64,000 nt of DNA from Ophiura sarsii (Eukaryota > Echinodermata > Ophiuroidea > Amphilepidida > Ophiuridae), in the NCBI GenBank assembly GCA_035610835.1, contig CM069447.1, positions 45,171,893-45,235,892 of the forward strand, in the 5' to 3' direction. The stretch's first letter is position 1. Each line of letters opens with the position of its first letter. Under the pieces are notes generated by a model. It saw only the letters and a program-made list of their open reading frames with translations. It did no database searches and had not been told where the DNA came from. This document shows positions 35,253-47,583 of this stretch, piece by piece. A program made the position numbers and the translations under genes.

Positions 35253-35360
35253 TTGGTGCTAAGCATAGATGAAAGGAACCGACAATTTGGAACCCGGCAG
35301 TATATATTTTACGGAATAAATCGTATTGGAAACTGGAAACCAATGCTTAGCACCAAGCTG
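35253..35360. repeat. hairpin pair CAGCTTGGTGCTAAGCAT
   Basis: CAGCTTGGTGCTAAGCAT at 35249-35268 is exactly inverted at about 35341-35360, about 70 bp apart. It is non-coding. Confidence 0.65.
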
Positions 35361-35954
35361 CCGAAAGCTGGATTCCATAATAATTGCTAATTATAGCCTA
35401 ATTGGAACGTGATGCCCTACACAACTTAATTACAAGCTACGTTCACTTTTGTTTGCGTGTTTTGGCCATGGGGCTTCACGAAACAATGCTTCATTAGAAA
35501 GCTAGTCAGCTAATTAGCAATAGCTTACTTCCATCATAAGAAGAGCAACAACAGAATGGTAGTCACCATATACTAGGATACCGTAAAAGTACCAAACATG
35601 ATATGTTGCGTTGCGCAGTTGTGCCAACATGTCTTTATGACGTCTTTATCAATTGGCCGACTAGCATATTCGTTGACAGTTTCGTCGATCGATTGACCAA
35701 CTTCGTCAAAATTGGAGGACTTATTGACGATCCACTTCTCTTTCGGGAATCTTTTCTACAATTGATTCAGTCCCTGATCTGAATATAATATCTGCATATA
35801 TTTTTCTTATACAATTCCTGTGGCTTGTTCGGACTAGTGGATTAAACCTACTTTGATCTTGCGTAGTACAAGCTTACTTTAATTTCGCCGAACTGGGACG
35901 TTTCAAAAGTGTAAAGCTACAAACTAACTTGCAGTAATCTCTTGGAGACCCAAT

Positions 35955-36050
35955 ACACACTCAGAGATTGCACAGCGTGGACACAGAGATTGACCAGCGT
36001 GGACACAGAGATTGACCAGCGTGTACACAGAGATTGACCAGCGTGGACAT
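35955..36050 (+). repeat. 23-bp tandem repeat, about 4 units
   Basis: Units of ACACAGAGATTGACCAGCGTGG occur in direct succession with single-base differences. The first unit reads GCACAGCG instead of GACCAGCG. Confidence 0.9.
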
Positions 36051-36866
36051 GCTGTCTTAGGTCTTCATTTAAAACGTTTTGAGATCATTCAATAGATGAT
36101 GGCGGACCTGTATTCTAACATGTCCGTAATAGACATACTTCGGACGAGCAATGCGTCGGTATCAATTATGATTTTTGCGACTGACGGGAGCCCTTCAAAT
36201 CGAGGATCACCGAGTATCGCAGAGAACAATCCACATATAATATACGGTAATGTATGATGGTAAATCGGATATGTTGACTGTCTTTTATAGCCTCTGAGAG
36301 AAATTCGTTTTAATGTAATAAAAATAATATGAACCAGTTTTACTATACTAGTTTAGCTGCGAATCACCACCCTCTTTATTTTAATATTGAATAATAACAA
36401 AGGAACGGCACAGGAGGTTCCTGCATCAAGCTAGAATATGTTTAAAAACCCGGCTTTGTAGAAATTAATAATATTCCGAATTTGCAATATTCTTATTAAT
36501 TGATACTGACAAAAATAAAATAAATTTGTCTTGCCTGCTTAAAATATATGGGTAACAAATTGTGATATTATTTTGTTTTGACGTAAACAAGTAAAAATCT
36601 AACTTATTTGCACGATTGTATTGCAACAGGTTATTGAAATCAAATATTAACACTTTTCACGCGACAGGCGTCTGCAGACGACATTCCAAAATTTCACGAA
36701 ATTATTCCAAAATGTCATAGGCCCTATTTATTAAATTTCATCACCATATTTGTTATCACTATGATAAATGCATAAACATAAATAGGAACATGCCTAGTAT
36801 TGGTTCAGTAATTCTTGAGATAGACTTTGAAAGTTGGGAAAGGTTTCTGTAAAATATGTTTTGACT

Positions 36867-37160
36867 ATTATGTCATGTTGATTTTTTAAATGTTAATTAA
36901 TTTACTTCAGAATTCAAGGTGAACATTAAAAATTGCCATTATTGTTGTTTCTACTTAAAAGAAACCCAGCAAAACTTGATTAAAACAATGTTTTAAATAT
37001 GTTGGGATAGCACCCCTAACCATGTAAAATGCTGGTTGCGGCTCTACCAGCATTTTTGAATCGACGTTTTGTTGTACAAAGAGGGCTGATTTTTCTTAAT
37101 CCCAGCTTTTGTTATACCTTTTTGTAATTGAGGGCGCTGCCTCCACCACATCTCTCAATG
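36867..37160 (+). repeat. dispersed repeat, copy 2
   Basis: Same-orientation homologue of 26722-27050. It directly follows a decayed piggyBac-type MITE (36655-36866, left end ACACTTTTCACGCGAC). Confidence 0.8.
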
Positions 37161-37489
37161 CCCTTTAATAGGGTAAACAAATTGCTTATACGGGCCTTTA
37201 TTTAACTAAAGGGTGAGTCAACTGCAATAGTGAAAGGAAGCCATCTTGTTTTGAAAACAAGTTGATTTTTTGAATTTTGTTGCTTATAATGTTCGTAATT
37301 TGAATACAACATTTAATTATTCCACATTTTTGTTGGCGGGATATTCAAATATGAACATTAAATGGTAGCAATCTCTATTGAAAATCATTATGCTCGTGGA
37401 CAAACAAGTACATTGGGTTGTGCAGCCAAACAGTTCACCGAAGGCAAACGAAAAATGAGATTGACTTCACATACAGTTATTAGCAAGTT

Positions 37490-37735
37490 CTATGTCATGC
37501 TTTAAAGAACTCTCCGAAGTAGCTGTGTGTAGCATTCATCAACTATATCCTCAAAAATTTGAGTCACCGTCCAGGTTTCTGAGCCATACATTTTGTCAAG
37601 TTTGTTGCATACAATCCATGCCTGAGCTTTCCGGCACGTGAAAACATGTAATGAATCTGGAAGTGACCATCCTAGATACTTGAAATTCTTATCAAGTTCA
37701 GAGCCATTCAAAGTTTGGACATTGGTTGTAGTAGG
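37490..37735 (-). pseudogene. non-LTR retrotransposon RT C-terminal remnant
   Basis: The minus-strand ORF includes FKYLGWSLPDSLHVFTCRKA and MYGSETWTVT, then DECYTQLLRRVL. This matches the region after the RT domain of many LINE ORF2 proteins (F.YLGS......I..R...AW....KL...YGSETWT.T....LDG.YTRLLR..L). A segment between KLDKM and YGSETWT is deleted. It lies 100 bp upstream of the GPCR TM1 exon. Confidence 0.75.
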
Positions 37736-37847
37736 TATAAATATATATATAATAACTGTTGACTGAACACGAATTTGGTGTTGTTTTATTATAACTTATT
37801 GAGATATTTACCAACTAAACCATGCCCGTATACATGTATCTCAATAG

Positions 37848-37976
37848 ATGGTGTTCCAGTGGGCGTTAGAGTATTAACCTGTGTTATTGTACTCGTTGGA
37901 ATCCTTTTGGCTTGGATTGGTAACAGCGCCGCCTGTTACGCTGTACACATAACCAGACGACACGAACCAGTACTTG
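37848..37976 (+). CDS. class A GPCR, TM1 exon
   Basis: This 129-nt exon lies between acceptor TCTCAATAG (37839-37847) and donor GTAAGT (37977). It encodes GVPVGVRVLTCVIVLVGILL, then AWIGNSAACYAV and HITRRHEPVL. This is TM1 with Asn1.50 in IGNS and a basic first cytoplasmic loop. It starts in phase 1 (two bases complete a codon) and ends in phase 1, so an upstream exon with the start codon is required. The in-frame extension upstream of the acceptor has only a TTG, not an ATG. The next exon gives a glycine codon across the splice (VLGTFIL). The end of this exon is tandemly copied downstream. Confidence 0.85.
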
Positions 37977-38736
37977 GTAAGTTCAAAGTATGCAAGTGTG
38001 TATACATGAGGGTATTAGATAAGTAAATTGTATTTGTGTACTTCTTGGAATCATTTTCACTTGTATTGGTAACAGCGCCGCCTATTTCGCTGTACACATA
38101 ACAAGACGACACGAGCCAGTACTCGGTAAGTTAAAAGTATGCACGTGTGTATACATGAAGGTCTTAGATATTCAAGTGTATTCTTGTACTTCTTAGAATC
38201 CTTTTGACTTTTTGGTAACAGCGCCTCCTATTACGCTGTTCACATAACCAGAAGACACGAACCAGTACTTGGTAAGTTCAAAGTATGCTGGTGCCTATTC
38301 CTGATGGTCTTTAATATAAGTCAATTGTATTATTGTACTTCTTAAAATCCTTTTGACTTATTGGTAACAGCGCCACCTATTAAGCTGTACACGTAACCAG
38401 ACGACACGAACCAGTACACACACAGACATTTTGTGCACGTTAGGTAAAATAACCTAATGTAAAGTAAAATTATGCAAAAAGTACACAATGCGAGGTATTC
38501 TTTATTACTAAACCATTTTGTAACTTTTAAAATTACATTATTGAAATGTATCGGAGATAATTACCGGGGTTTGTAGATATTTTACCGAAATTAAGTAAAA
38601 CAAAAGTCTAAAATACAATTTAATCGGTAAAAGGTGATTTCGCCCAACGTGTTAAGTAAGAATTATCGATATGATTGGTGAAAGTTGTAATCTTTCCCTA
38701 ATCGCCGGGTAAAATCTCCTCGTGTAATTATACAAG

Positions 38737-38803
38737 ATGGCGAGCGTTAGAGAAACACTCAGCCGGTGGGGAGTTCCTCCGGAATAAATTGACAAATTTG
38801 AAG
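38737..38803 (+). pseudogene. exon-like ATG segment inside the element
   Basis: ATG in the strong context AAGATGGCG starts MASVRETLSRWGVPPE, followed by a TAA and then IDKFE up to a consensus donor GAAG|GTAAGG at 38804. LSRWGVPPE..IDKFE resembles the start of a SAM domain, but the match is short. The stop makes it a broken first exon. It may be a captured host exon or a remnant of the element's own gene. Confidence 0.35.
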
Positions 38804-39089
38804 GTAAGGAAGTATATAGTATATCTTTCCACTTTTGGTAATGCCTTTATGTCCTTGTTTTCATGATGTTATTGAAGTCATCTGAAATTCATAAGTTTTG
38901 AGAGATTCACAGAAAAAAGTGAAACTTGTGTTGGCACTGTGCGTCGTACTCGGGGTCCGATCGTATACTACACCGTGCATGCGTTGCGTTTGCATGCATA
39001 ATTTCATAGCGGCTCATTTGTACATGTGGCCATGTGAAACGTGATTAGGGCGTATGTAGTATGTACATAGGTCAAAATGCAACGATGCA

Positions 39090-39272
<183 letters not shown>

Positions 39273-40460
39273 ATTTTTTGATATTTTTTTTTTAATGATT
39301 TTCAGATGACTTCAATAACATCATGAAAACAAGGACATAAAGGCATTACCAAAAGTGGAAAGATATACTACTTCCTTACCTTCAAAAACTCCCTTGAAAT
39401 TACCTAAAACTTACATCCAAATTCAGTAAAAAATATCCAGCGATTGTGTAAACAATTGCCTAAAAAATACATCCAAATTCAGTCAAAAATACCCGGTGAT
39501 TGTGTAAACAATTATCTTAAACTTACATGCAAATTCAGTAAAAAATACCCAGTCATTGTGTAAACAATCACCTTAAACCTACATTCAAATTCAGTAAAAA
39601 ATACCTAGTCATTTTGTAAATATTTACTAAAAAATTAAGCAAAATTTCCCATAATGTTGTGGGTTTTTTACATAACATGTGGTAAAATATTACACAGCAT
39701 TTACGTAAAAAAACGCGTAACTAGTTAAGTAAAATTTATACCTAGCCACTGTACAAAATAAATACCTAGTAAAATTGCATTTTTATACATAATAGTTTGG
39801 GTTTTTTTACCAAACAGAGTTTATGTAAAATGTTACCAAATTGTTTTGGTGTTCTATACGTGCTTCAAAATTATGTAAAATTTTACATAACTTAGGTAAA
39901 CATTTCTGTGAGTGTACTTGGTAAGTTCAATGCAGGCAGGTGTCTATTTCTGAGGGTCTTATAAGTCAAGTGTATTCTTGTACTTCTATGGATCCTTTTG
40001 GCTTGGATTGGTAACAGCGCCGCCTACTACGCTGTATACATAACCAGACGATACGAACCAGTACTTGGTAAGTTCAAAGTAGTTAGGTGTCTATTCCTGA
40101 GAATTTAAAATAAGTCAATTGTATTCTTGTACTTCTTGGACAACACGAGCCAGTACTTGGTAAGTTCAATGTATGCGTGTGTATATACCTGAGGATTTTA
40201 GATAAGTCAATTGTATTCTTGTACTTCTTGGAATAATGTTGGCTTGAATTGGTAACAGTGCCGCATGTTACGCTGTACACATAACCAGACTACACGAGCC
40301 AGTACTTGGTAAGTTCAATGTATGCGTGTGTGTATTCCTGAGGGTTTAAGATAAGTAAATTTGTATTTGGAATCCTTTGGGTTTCCAACAGCGCCGCCAG
40401 TGTTACGCTGTACGTACATATAGCAAGAAGACACGAACACTTGTGTTCATGGTAAGTTCA

Positions 40461-41367
40461 ATATCCATGTGTAGTATTTACTTGTATTCTTGTACTGAAT
40501 GGAATCCTTATGGATGTGCTTAGTTTGCCCCTTAGTTTCTATGTGCTTATAGCACATGCATTACAGGTTAATTATATTACTATATTTATACGTACTGCCC
40601 TCTTTGGTAGAGAAGCGGTAATTAATTAGCAGTAATAATAGCCGATGAGGGCCACATCTTGGACTGTGAGTGTAACGCTATAGGGAAATTACAATTTTGT
40701 TGTTGCCAATTTTATGAATGAATAAAGTATACTTCATCTATAAAAGTACACAATTCTTTGAAGAGTGGGATACAGGCTACCGGCTGGGGTAATTTGTGGA
40801 TACACAAAGATTTACAGAATCAATACCTCCGTGAGCAACTCATTAACATAGAGGTGAACCTTTGGTGACTACGGTTGCTATAAGTTGGCAAGTGGTTATA
40901 TAACCTTGGTGTCAATCCAATATGTTGGAGACTTCCAATAACTTTTAAGGGCGATAGAGGGCAGGGGTCACAATTTATACTTCTAATCTATGTTAAGGTG
41001 CATAATTCAGCATAACAATAATATAGTGCAAAATAATTTGTCCAGCTATATGTTGTTCATATCTTCATATTCACCTCGTCAATATCTATAATTGAATTCA
41101 TTATTGAATGTTTCCCCTCTCTATTGTTATAATCCGTTATTGTTGTCGTTTTTTCGGTTTTTTTTTGTATATTCGTTTCATGGGGTTCAGACATTTTGTT
41201 GTTGGTTTGCTGGTTTAATTGTCTGTTTGTATAGGAGATTGTTTGTTTGTATTTTATTTGTTTTTGGTGTTGTTATTTAACATGAACAAGCAGTAAAATA
41301 TTCACATTAATGTATTTCAAAGATGTATTTATTTTGTTTCATTCATGTCCCTTCTATTTCACAACAG
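40461..41367. other. GPCR intron 1, remainder; nothing recognised
   Basis: Between the exon-copy array and the TM2-TM3 exon I find no exon, RNA or clear element. Confidence 0.45.
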
Positions 41368-41554
41368 GTACGTTCATCCTCAATCTTCTGCTTAATGATT
41401 TGCTCATCAGTATCTTCGACATGCCACTGACCTTTCTGACCCTTGCGATTGGTAGATGGCCTCTAGGGGAAGTCACGTGTCAGATGACAGCCTTCATAAG
41501 CAGATGCTTAGAGTTTGCCCTACCATGGTCGATATGCTTCGTGGCGATAGACAA
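41368..41554 (+). CDS. class A GPCR, TM2-TM3 exon
   Basis: This 187-nt exon has acceptor CACAACAG and donor GTAAGG. It starts in phase 1 relative to the TM1 exon and ends in phase 2. It encodes TFILNLLLNDLLISIFDMPL (TM2 with Asp2.50 in LND), the first extracellular loop with W-P-L-G, VTCQMTAF with the conserved TM3 Cys3.25, and ...PWSICFVAID reaching the start of the DRY position. The next exon completes it as D-K-H, so Arg3.50 is replaced by Lys. Confidence 0.92.
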
Positions 41555-42639
41555 GTAAGGACATAATTCAACTTCTTGTTTGTCGTCCCGTTGCTTATGT
41601 ACGAATGCTCAAAATTAGTGACGTGTGCATAAGTTGCTAACTCTATTCTGCCACGGGACGATGACCAAGGTATAGGCGGAAAAACTATGTTTCTGTATTT
41701 ACTATTCACCACAATCAAGAATTCACGAATTTAAAATATTCACATTTTCATCCGAGTTGCGCAAATGCACAAGGTGGTGTTGGGTTTAATGGAACAATTC
41801 AAAATAGACAAGGGGGATATAGTTTTACATTTACTAAGCAAGCATTTTTCTATCACAACCCCCCCCCCCCCCCCCCCCCCGTTCCCCCACCCAATAATAA
41901 TAATAAGAAAAACACTAAAAGATATAACATGCTATCTTAACGCGAAATAATGTCAACCCAACGAGCAAAAGGATCTCACAAATATGTCCGTGAAGATATA
42001 GGTTAATTGAAACCATATTTTTGTAAATGTAACATAAAATGACATGTAAAACAAATCAAAGTGTTCCTTTTTTTTTTGGGGGGGGGGGGTGTTGAGGGGG
42101 CATATTTTCCATTTTGTTCGATTTTATTTAATAAAAAAAATGATAATGGCAAAGTTGCACGTCGCATTGGCGCTATTTATTCTATATAATAGTTTGATTC
42201 TGAACTGTCCATACCTTTTGGTCGGGTATCTACAGAGGGTTAGTGTGCACCACCCCCAGGACTCCCCCAAACCAACTTTTTTACTTCCTATCATGATCTT
42301 AAGACATAATCAGGATGTTACCAAAAATATTTTCATAATGCTAAGGGGTTATGCAAGATGGCGTCCATAATGGCCGCCATAACTGGTCAAATCTCATAAA
42401 ATGACATATAGCAATCAAATTGTATATTAAAAGTATAGTTTTAATAGTGGGATGTATGGATTAGACCACTAGACACTCATATCCAGAAGTTTTGCATTGT
42501 TAACACACTTAAATCCAAGATGGCAGCCAAAATGGCCACCAAAATTGGTAAAATTCTATATATTGGCATATATATAAACATATATATATATATATGTATG
42601 TCGTCAGTTAATTTATTTTCCCCGTTTTATATCACACAG
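41555..42639. other. GPCR intron 2: poly-C/G runs and AAGATGGCGGCC-type repeat
   Basis: It contains a C run of about 20 near 41862 and a G run near 42078. Two loosely related ~190-bp segments (42240-42550) carry CAAGATGGC.(T/A)CC..AATGGCC, a repeat motif also seen near 47845. No exon. Confidence 0.45.
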
Positions 42640-42731
42640 GCACTGCGCCGTTGTTCACGCTATGCACTACCGGCATCTGTTAACTCCTTGTCGATGTTAT
42701 GGTCTCATCGCTACGCTATGGGTTGTCGCAT
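42640..42731 (+). CDS. class A GPCR, TM4 exon
   Basis: This 92-nt exon has acceptor TATCACACAG and donor GTAAGT. Its first base completes Lys in D-K-H. It then encodes HCAVVHAMHYRHLLTPCRC (second cytoplasmic loop) and YGLIATLWVVA with Trp4.50. It ends in phase 1. In the other frames it looks like a short ORF, but only this frame joins both neighbours without a stop. Confidence 0.88.
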
Positions 42732-43968
42732 GTAAGTGTTCTCAAATTGTTGTAAAGATACACTTAAAACCAGAGTACACTCGTATGGGTATTGCATACT
42801 CTCATCGCCTAGCGTATTCAGTCGCTCGCGATTATGGATTTTACGTCATTATATAACGCCAAATGCGCCGTCGGAATCGTCGACAGGGAATTAGTAGTTG
42901 GGACAGGTGTTCTAGGGAAACATGTAAAAATGGTGTCTTGGCGACTTTTTGATGTCATGTCTTGCAAATAAACGTGTCTTAAACAATAAAAAAACCATTA
43001 AACAATATTTGGCTGAAGACACGAGCCAAGACGCATAGGGCAATTGAGACATGTATGAGACACGTCTTCAGGTAAGTCATGTCTGGCCACTGGCCAGATA
43101 CACAAACTCAAGACATATCTCAAAATTGGCTTTAATAGACATGTCTTACATTTTAGATGTGTTTTGCATGGAGATACCTCTTTGCGGGACATGTTTTGCA
43201 TAGGGTGGATTCTCTGACAGCGCCTGATAGCACTCCCCCCCCCCCTCTCCCTTAAATAACATTCGTAAATGCGTTTACTTGGTGAAAGTTTCTAAAATCA
43301 CCGATGTTTTATGAATGAGTAACAATACAAGTTTAGGGAAACGAAAGTTCTTCAATTATGTGACGAGTAGATGCTTTGAAACCGCTAACTCACTAAACTC
43401 TCTCTACAAACACCCATAACTCGCAACAAGAAAACCCAAAACTCACCAACTCAACCATGCACAACTCATCCCACAACAAGTTGGTATTGTCAAACAAGAT
43501 TAACTATTTGATGTCTCTCTGCTGGGAGTATTGAAACATCACCAATACTAAACAAATATAATAGCTTTGACTCCATCACAGACTGCGGGTAATGTTTAAA
43601 TCAGCAGCACTCTACCTTTATTTTACGAATCTGACATATGACTACATAAACATGGCTGTCTCCATCTATATTTAGAAATACCCTAATATCGTAATTTTCA
43701 CAAACCCATGGAAATAGTGGTCAGCTCGCTTCGCGATCCACCCATAAAAAGAACAAAAAGAGGAACATTTCAAAGTTTGACCAACTTCTCATTAAAGAAT
43801 GCTATAAAGCGTGTAATACGAACAATAAATGTAAGGCTTAAACTCAATTGTAAGTAATCTCGTTCTGTACAATACACAGAAGCATTATAGCCGCCATTTT
43901 TAAGGGGACGTGGGACCAAGTTAAAGGACGCATACAACGCGCTCCATAGGCTTTTACACGTAATTTGC
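42732..43968. other. GPCR intron 3, first part; nothing recognised
   Basis: There are no exons or complete elements that I can support. A repeated AGACATGTCT/ACATGTCTTA-type motif at 42940-43200 suggests an old palindromic repeat. Confidence 0.4.
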
Positions 43969-44578
43969 ATGATTTGCGACCTATTAAAACCGCGTCTAAT
44001 TGTTCAAGTTAGTAAGCGTACTAGTGCCGCGCCGCTCTTGCGCGAGTTGCATTGGTTGCCTGTCCAGCAGAGGATAGATTTCAAGATCTTGGTGCATGTG
44101 TACAACTGTCTTCATGACTCATCTCCTTCATATTTACAGGATCGGCTGCACAAATACAGGTGTAACCGTACTGGCCTTAGGTCCATGAAAGATCTTTTCT
44201 CGACTATAAATCCCCAAAACAAAAAGAGCTTATGGGGATAGATCATTTTCGGCTTATGGTCCTAAGTTGTGGAACAGCTTACCAAATATTGTACGCGATG
44301 CTCCCAATGTGAAAGCTTTTAAAAAGTTCTTAAAAACGTACCTTTTCCCAAATTAATTGCTAGTCATTGTGCATATTTTTGGTTTCTTAATTGTATATTT
44401 ATATATATCTGTTTTTATCATAATTGCTGATGTAATAAGTAGGTCATGTATTTTATCATGTGTCATTATTTTGTTGCATGCTGTAACTATATTGTATTTT
44501 AGATTGTGTTTTAATGTACAGCGCATTGGTCCATGGGAAATGCGCTTTATAAGTATCCTGAAATAATAATAACATATA
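43969..44578 (+). pseudogene. 5'-truncated CR1/L2-type LINE in GPCR intron 3
   Basis: It encodes LLRELHWLPVQQRIDFKILV and YLQDRLHKY, then, after a frameshift near 44240, SFSAYGPKLWNSLP and KAFKKFLKTYLFPN with a stop at 44355. LHWLPV..RI.FK and the A..LWN.LP....FK..LKTYLF ending are hallmarks of the RT-ORF C-terminus of CR1/L2-type LINEs. The 3' UTR ends with AATGCGCTTTATAAGTATCC and (AAT)n at 44578, the usual 3' terminus of these elements. It is on the sense strand of the GPCR gene. Confidence 0.85.
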
Positions 44579-45067
44579 ACTCTCAAATCTGCTGAAGAGT
44601 GGTTATGATTGGCTCAAACAGACTTCGACCCAGAGCAGGCTCAGGAATGATCCCACAATACATGGCAAGTCAACAAAACACGTCAAAACACAAGTTCTTC
44701 AACATATTTTTGACCGCATGATACCCGCAGCACTGGATGTCAATCTAACACAACACATATCCATTTTGTGGGATTCCAATTGCCTTACTTTTCCGGAAAA
44801 GGGGTCGGGACTGAGAAAAATAGAAGGTTGTAACAGACAAATCACTGCATAACACTTGCTGCTTTCTATGCGGAGCAAATTTTACCAGATTTAAGCTAAC
44901 GAATCCAATATACTCGTGACACTGCGTTCACACGTCGTATAATTAAAACAATCATATACCATTCGCTGGTACAACGCCAGAGATTGTGAAACTGATTTAG
45001 TTGGGTGCGCCCTCTAGTGTATTATTTCGTCATCCAATATATCCGATTTATATTTTCTAACACGCAG

Positions 45068-47121
45068 GCGTACAAGCAGTACTACCATTCGTTGGTTTCG
45101 GTGATTACCGTTTTCTTCCAGCAACTTATCACTGTGGAGTAGCTATGGAATCAAATTACTTCTACGCTTCGTTATCTTGTCTTATTGGTCTCATATGCCC
45201 GTTGATCATCACGGTGTATTGTTACACGCGCGTGTTGCGTACATCACTGGCGCATGGAAGACGCGTAGCCGCACCGGTTCAGCTATCTCGTACGTCACAA
45301 CGGGCGGTTCCCGGAACGGGTTTGGATAGACTAGGCACTTCTCTATCTGTACACTTTCATGGTAGTGTTTCGAATCTAGATGCAAGTATACCTAAAACTG
45401 CTCGTTCTGCGCGTGGAAACGCGTATAACCCACACAAAGCGATAAAGCATGTCATGGGTATTTGCGGTGTGTTTCTATGTCTCTGGATACCCTATGTAAT
45501 TGTTCAAGCTATTTTGATCATTAAGCATGCAGCAGGTATCAATCTTCTTTATGAAGAACAAAATGGTTGGTTTATTACTGTGGCGCTGTTTTTGATTTAT
45601 ATCAGCATTGCGGCCAACCCTTACATATATATCGTATTCAACCACAGAATGAAACGCGCGATAAGAAAACTCTATCGACGTTTATTTCGTGCCAAGCGCA
45701 AGCAGAGACGGTCGACAGTGTTCGTGACTAACTACTCCACAAGTAGTCACCGCGCAGCGATGAGGCGCCATCGTTCCAGATACAACGGGACCCCTGCTGA
45801 AATCGCCATAGGCGATCCAGGTCGCAACAGCCTTCAGAGCGTTAACAGTTTTTCTAGTGCAACGTCTTGCAACCATCTTGATATTCATCGAAGTTCAGAA
45901 CATCATGGCGACCATCTTTCTTGGCGGACGGCGCGATTGAGTAACACCATGAGCGAGATAAGCTGTGCTACATTTCCTGATCTCTCTGTACTCGAGAATG
46001 ACGAGGTTAATGCGGGTAATGACGAGAGCGATGTAAGAGATGATTTAGAAATAATGCGCAACGACGATACGGCGTCCCGACATATAAGGCGAGCCATATC
46101 AGACAAACGTGTTTACAAAAAGCGAGGACCAACTAATATAATTCCCACCATTGAGAATGAGAGCTTTGGTGGAAATGTTAAGCATAGTGAATCGGTATAT
46201 GATTATGACGCTCTTCCACCGATATCAATTTTAGTTCAGCCGTCGTTATCGGAGGCGACACGAGTACAAAGGTTACCGCGAAGAAACGTGTTATTTTCCG
46301 ATTCTGCGTTAATGACTTCTGCTAAGCGCAGTCACCGATCATCGGTGTCGAGGAAACGGAGGTCCCCTTGTCCCCGTCGAATAATGGATTCATCGGACAA
46401 TTGCTGTGATCACCCGAACAGGATTGAAGACATCAGCAGTTCGGATGAGGGCGACATGTTCTTTGTTAGTAAATCAAGCCGCTCCGAATTGATTGAAATC
46501 TGTGATTTCTCAAATAAAAACATTCCGAAACTACCGCGTGATTTGCGGGAATCAAGAATGAACGCATCCCGGAAACGCCCGCGGATGAGGAGCAGCGCAA
46601 AGATGAAAGATTTAGCAGCACACTCTGCAGGTGGACATATCCTTAGTAGTGAATCAAATTCAAATGAACCGCAATGGTCCCAACTTGATCCCAGTGCACT
46701 CATACCCTTCAAAGATGATGGATACACATTTAACAGTGGTAATGAAATATGTCCCGAGATTTGGCTTCAATCTAATCCCGAAAACAAAGAGAGTGCACAC
46801 AGATATGTTGATCGATCACATCAAACCAATCAACAGGTGAAAGCTTCATTGTTGCGGCATTCCACAAGCGGCAGGAATGCACTGCTAGATAATGACTCGA
46901 AACGTAATCGTACCACTAGCTTGAAAACCTCAAACATGATTGATCGGCCTCCGTTGTCATCAATTAGTCACGTATTAAATTCGACGCGAAAAACTGGCAG
47001 GTCCTTGGCCACAACACCGTTACCTAAACGTGAATTGTGCCGTCCTGAGGTACCGCTTATATCTCACAGCATTCCGGTGAAGGTTTTGCACACTGAATCA
47101 TCAACCGATGATGAAGTGTAG
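45068..47121 (+). CDS. class A GPCR, terminal exon: ECL2, TM5-TM7 and long C-tail
   Basis: This 2054-nt exon starts after acceptor AACACGCAG, in phase with the TM4 exon, and ends at TAG (47119-47121). It encodes ECL2 with the conserved cysteine (TYHCG). TM5 has Pro5.50 and Tyr5.58 (LICPLIITVYCY). A basic third loop of about 75 residues follows. TM6 is GVFLCLWIPYVIV (Phe6.44, Trp6.48, Pro6.50) and TM7 contains NPYIYIVF (NPxxY). A cytoplasmic tail of about 490 residues is rich in Arg and Ser, includes acidic SSSDEGD, and ends STDDEV, which fits a class III PDZ ligand. The tail is far longer than in most amine or peptide receptors. No ligand is inferred; the receptor is best treated as an orphan. 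Confidence 0.93.
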
Positions 47122-47583
47122 TTATAATGCAGATCTATTTCGACGCGCCCTATGCTGTTTTTATCGCCATATTCAAACCACGTAGTTCAGTTCATTCACA
47201 AACGATCAAGTGAATTACCCGAAATCAAGGATCAACACATTCAAGAATCGCCCCGGTGGAAGAGCGGCAAAGATTAAAGATCTGATCTGACCTGAGTTTA
47301 CCGGTTACATCTACGATGACATTTTGCACACAGATAAAGTAATTAATATCAGCTTCAATGATTTTCGTGTGTTGCCGTCTGCCATCCTCTGCTCTTAATT
47401 GCAGTGCGCGCGCGGAACTTTCCGAACGTGTTGTTGCCCACGCTTTTTGCCCACGCGCGTGCGTGCGTCTGTTTGGCATTCGTCTTCTTACGAATTTGGA
47501 CTTTGAGTGCAGAATGTTAAACAAAAATATCATTCAACCGTACCCGATGAGTACCGATGGCCGAAAATGTGTACACTAAATAC
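47122..47583. other. GPCR 3' flank, probable 3' UTR
   Basis: No ORF of note. The segment lies between the stop codon and the palindrome. A possible poly(A) signal AATAAA occurs at 47774-47779, so the palindrome may be transcribed in the 3' UTR. Confidence 0.4.

Noticed and set aside
37775..38026. 83-codon ORF as a complete start of the GPCR
   Set aside because: It begins at TTG, not ATG. A good acceptor lies inside it at 37846-37847, and the reading frame runs past the donor into intron.
38027..38125. unit 2 of the TM1 array as a mutually exclusive exon
   Set aside because: Its frame is open and its donor good, but the unit lacks an acceptor and the first part of TM1, so it cannot act as a standalone replacement exon.
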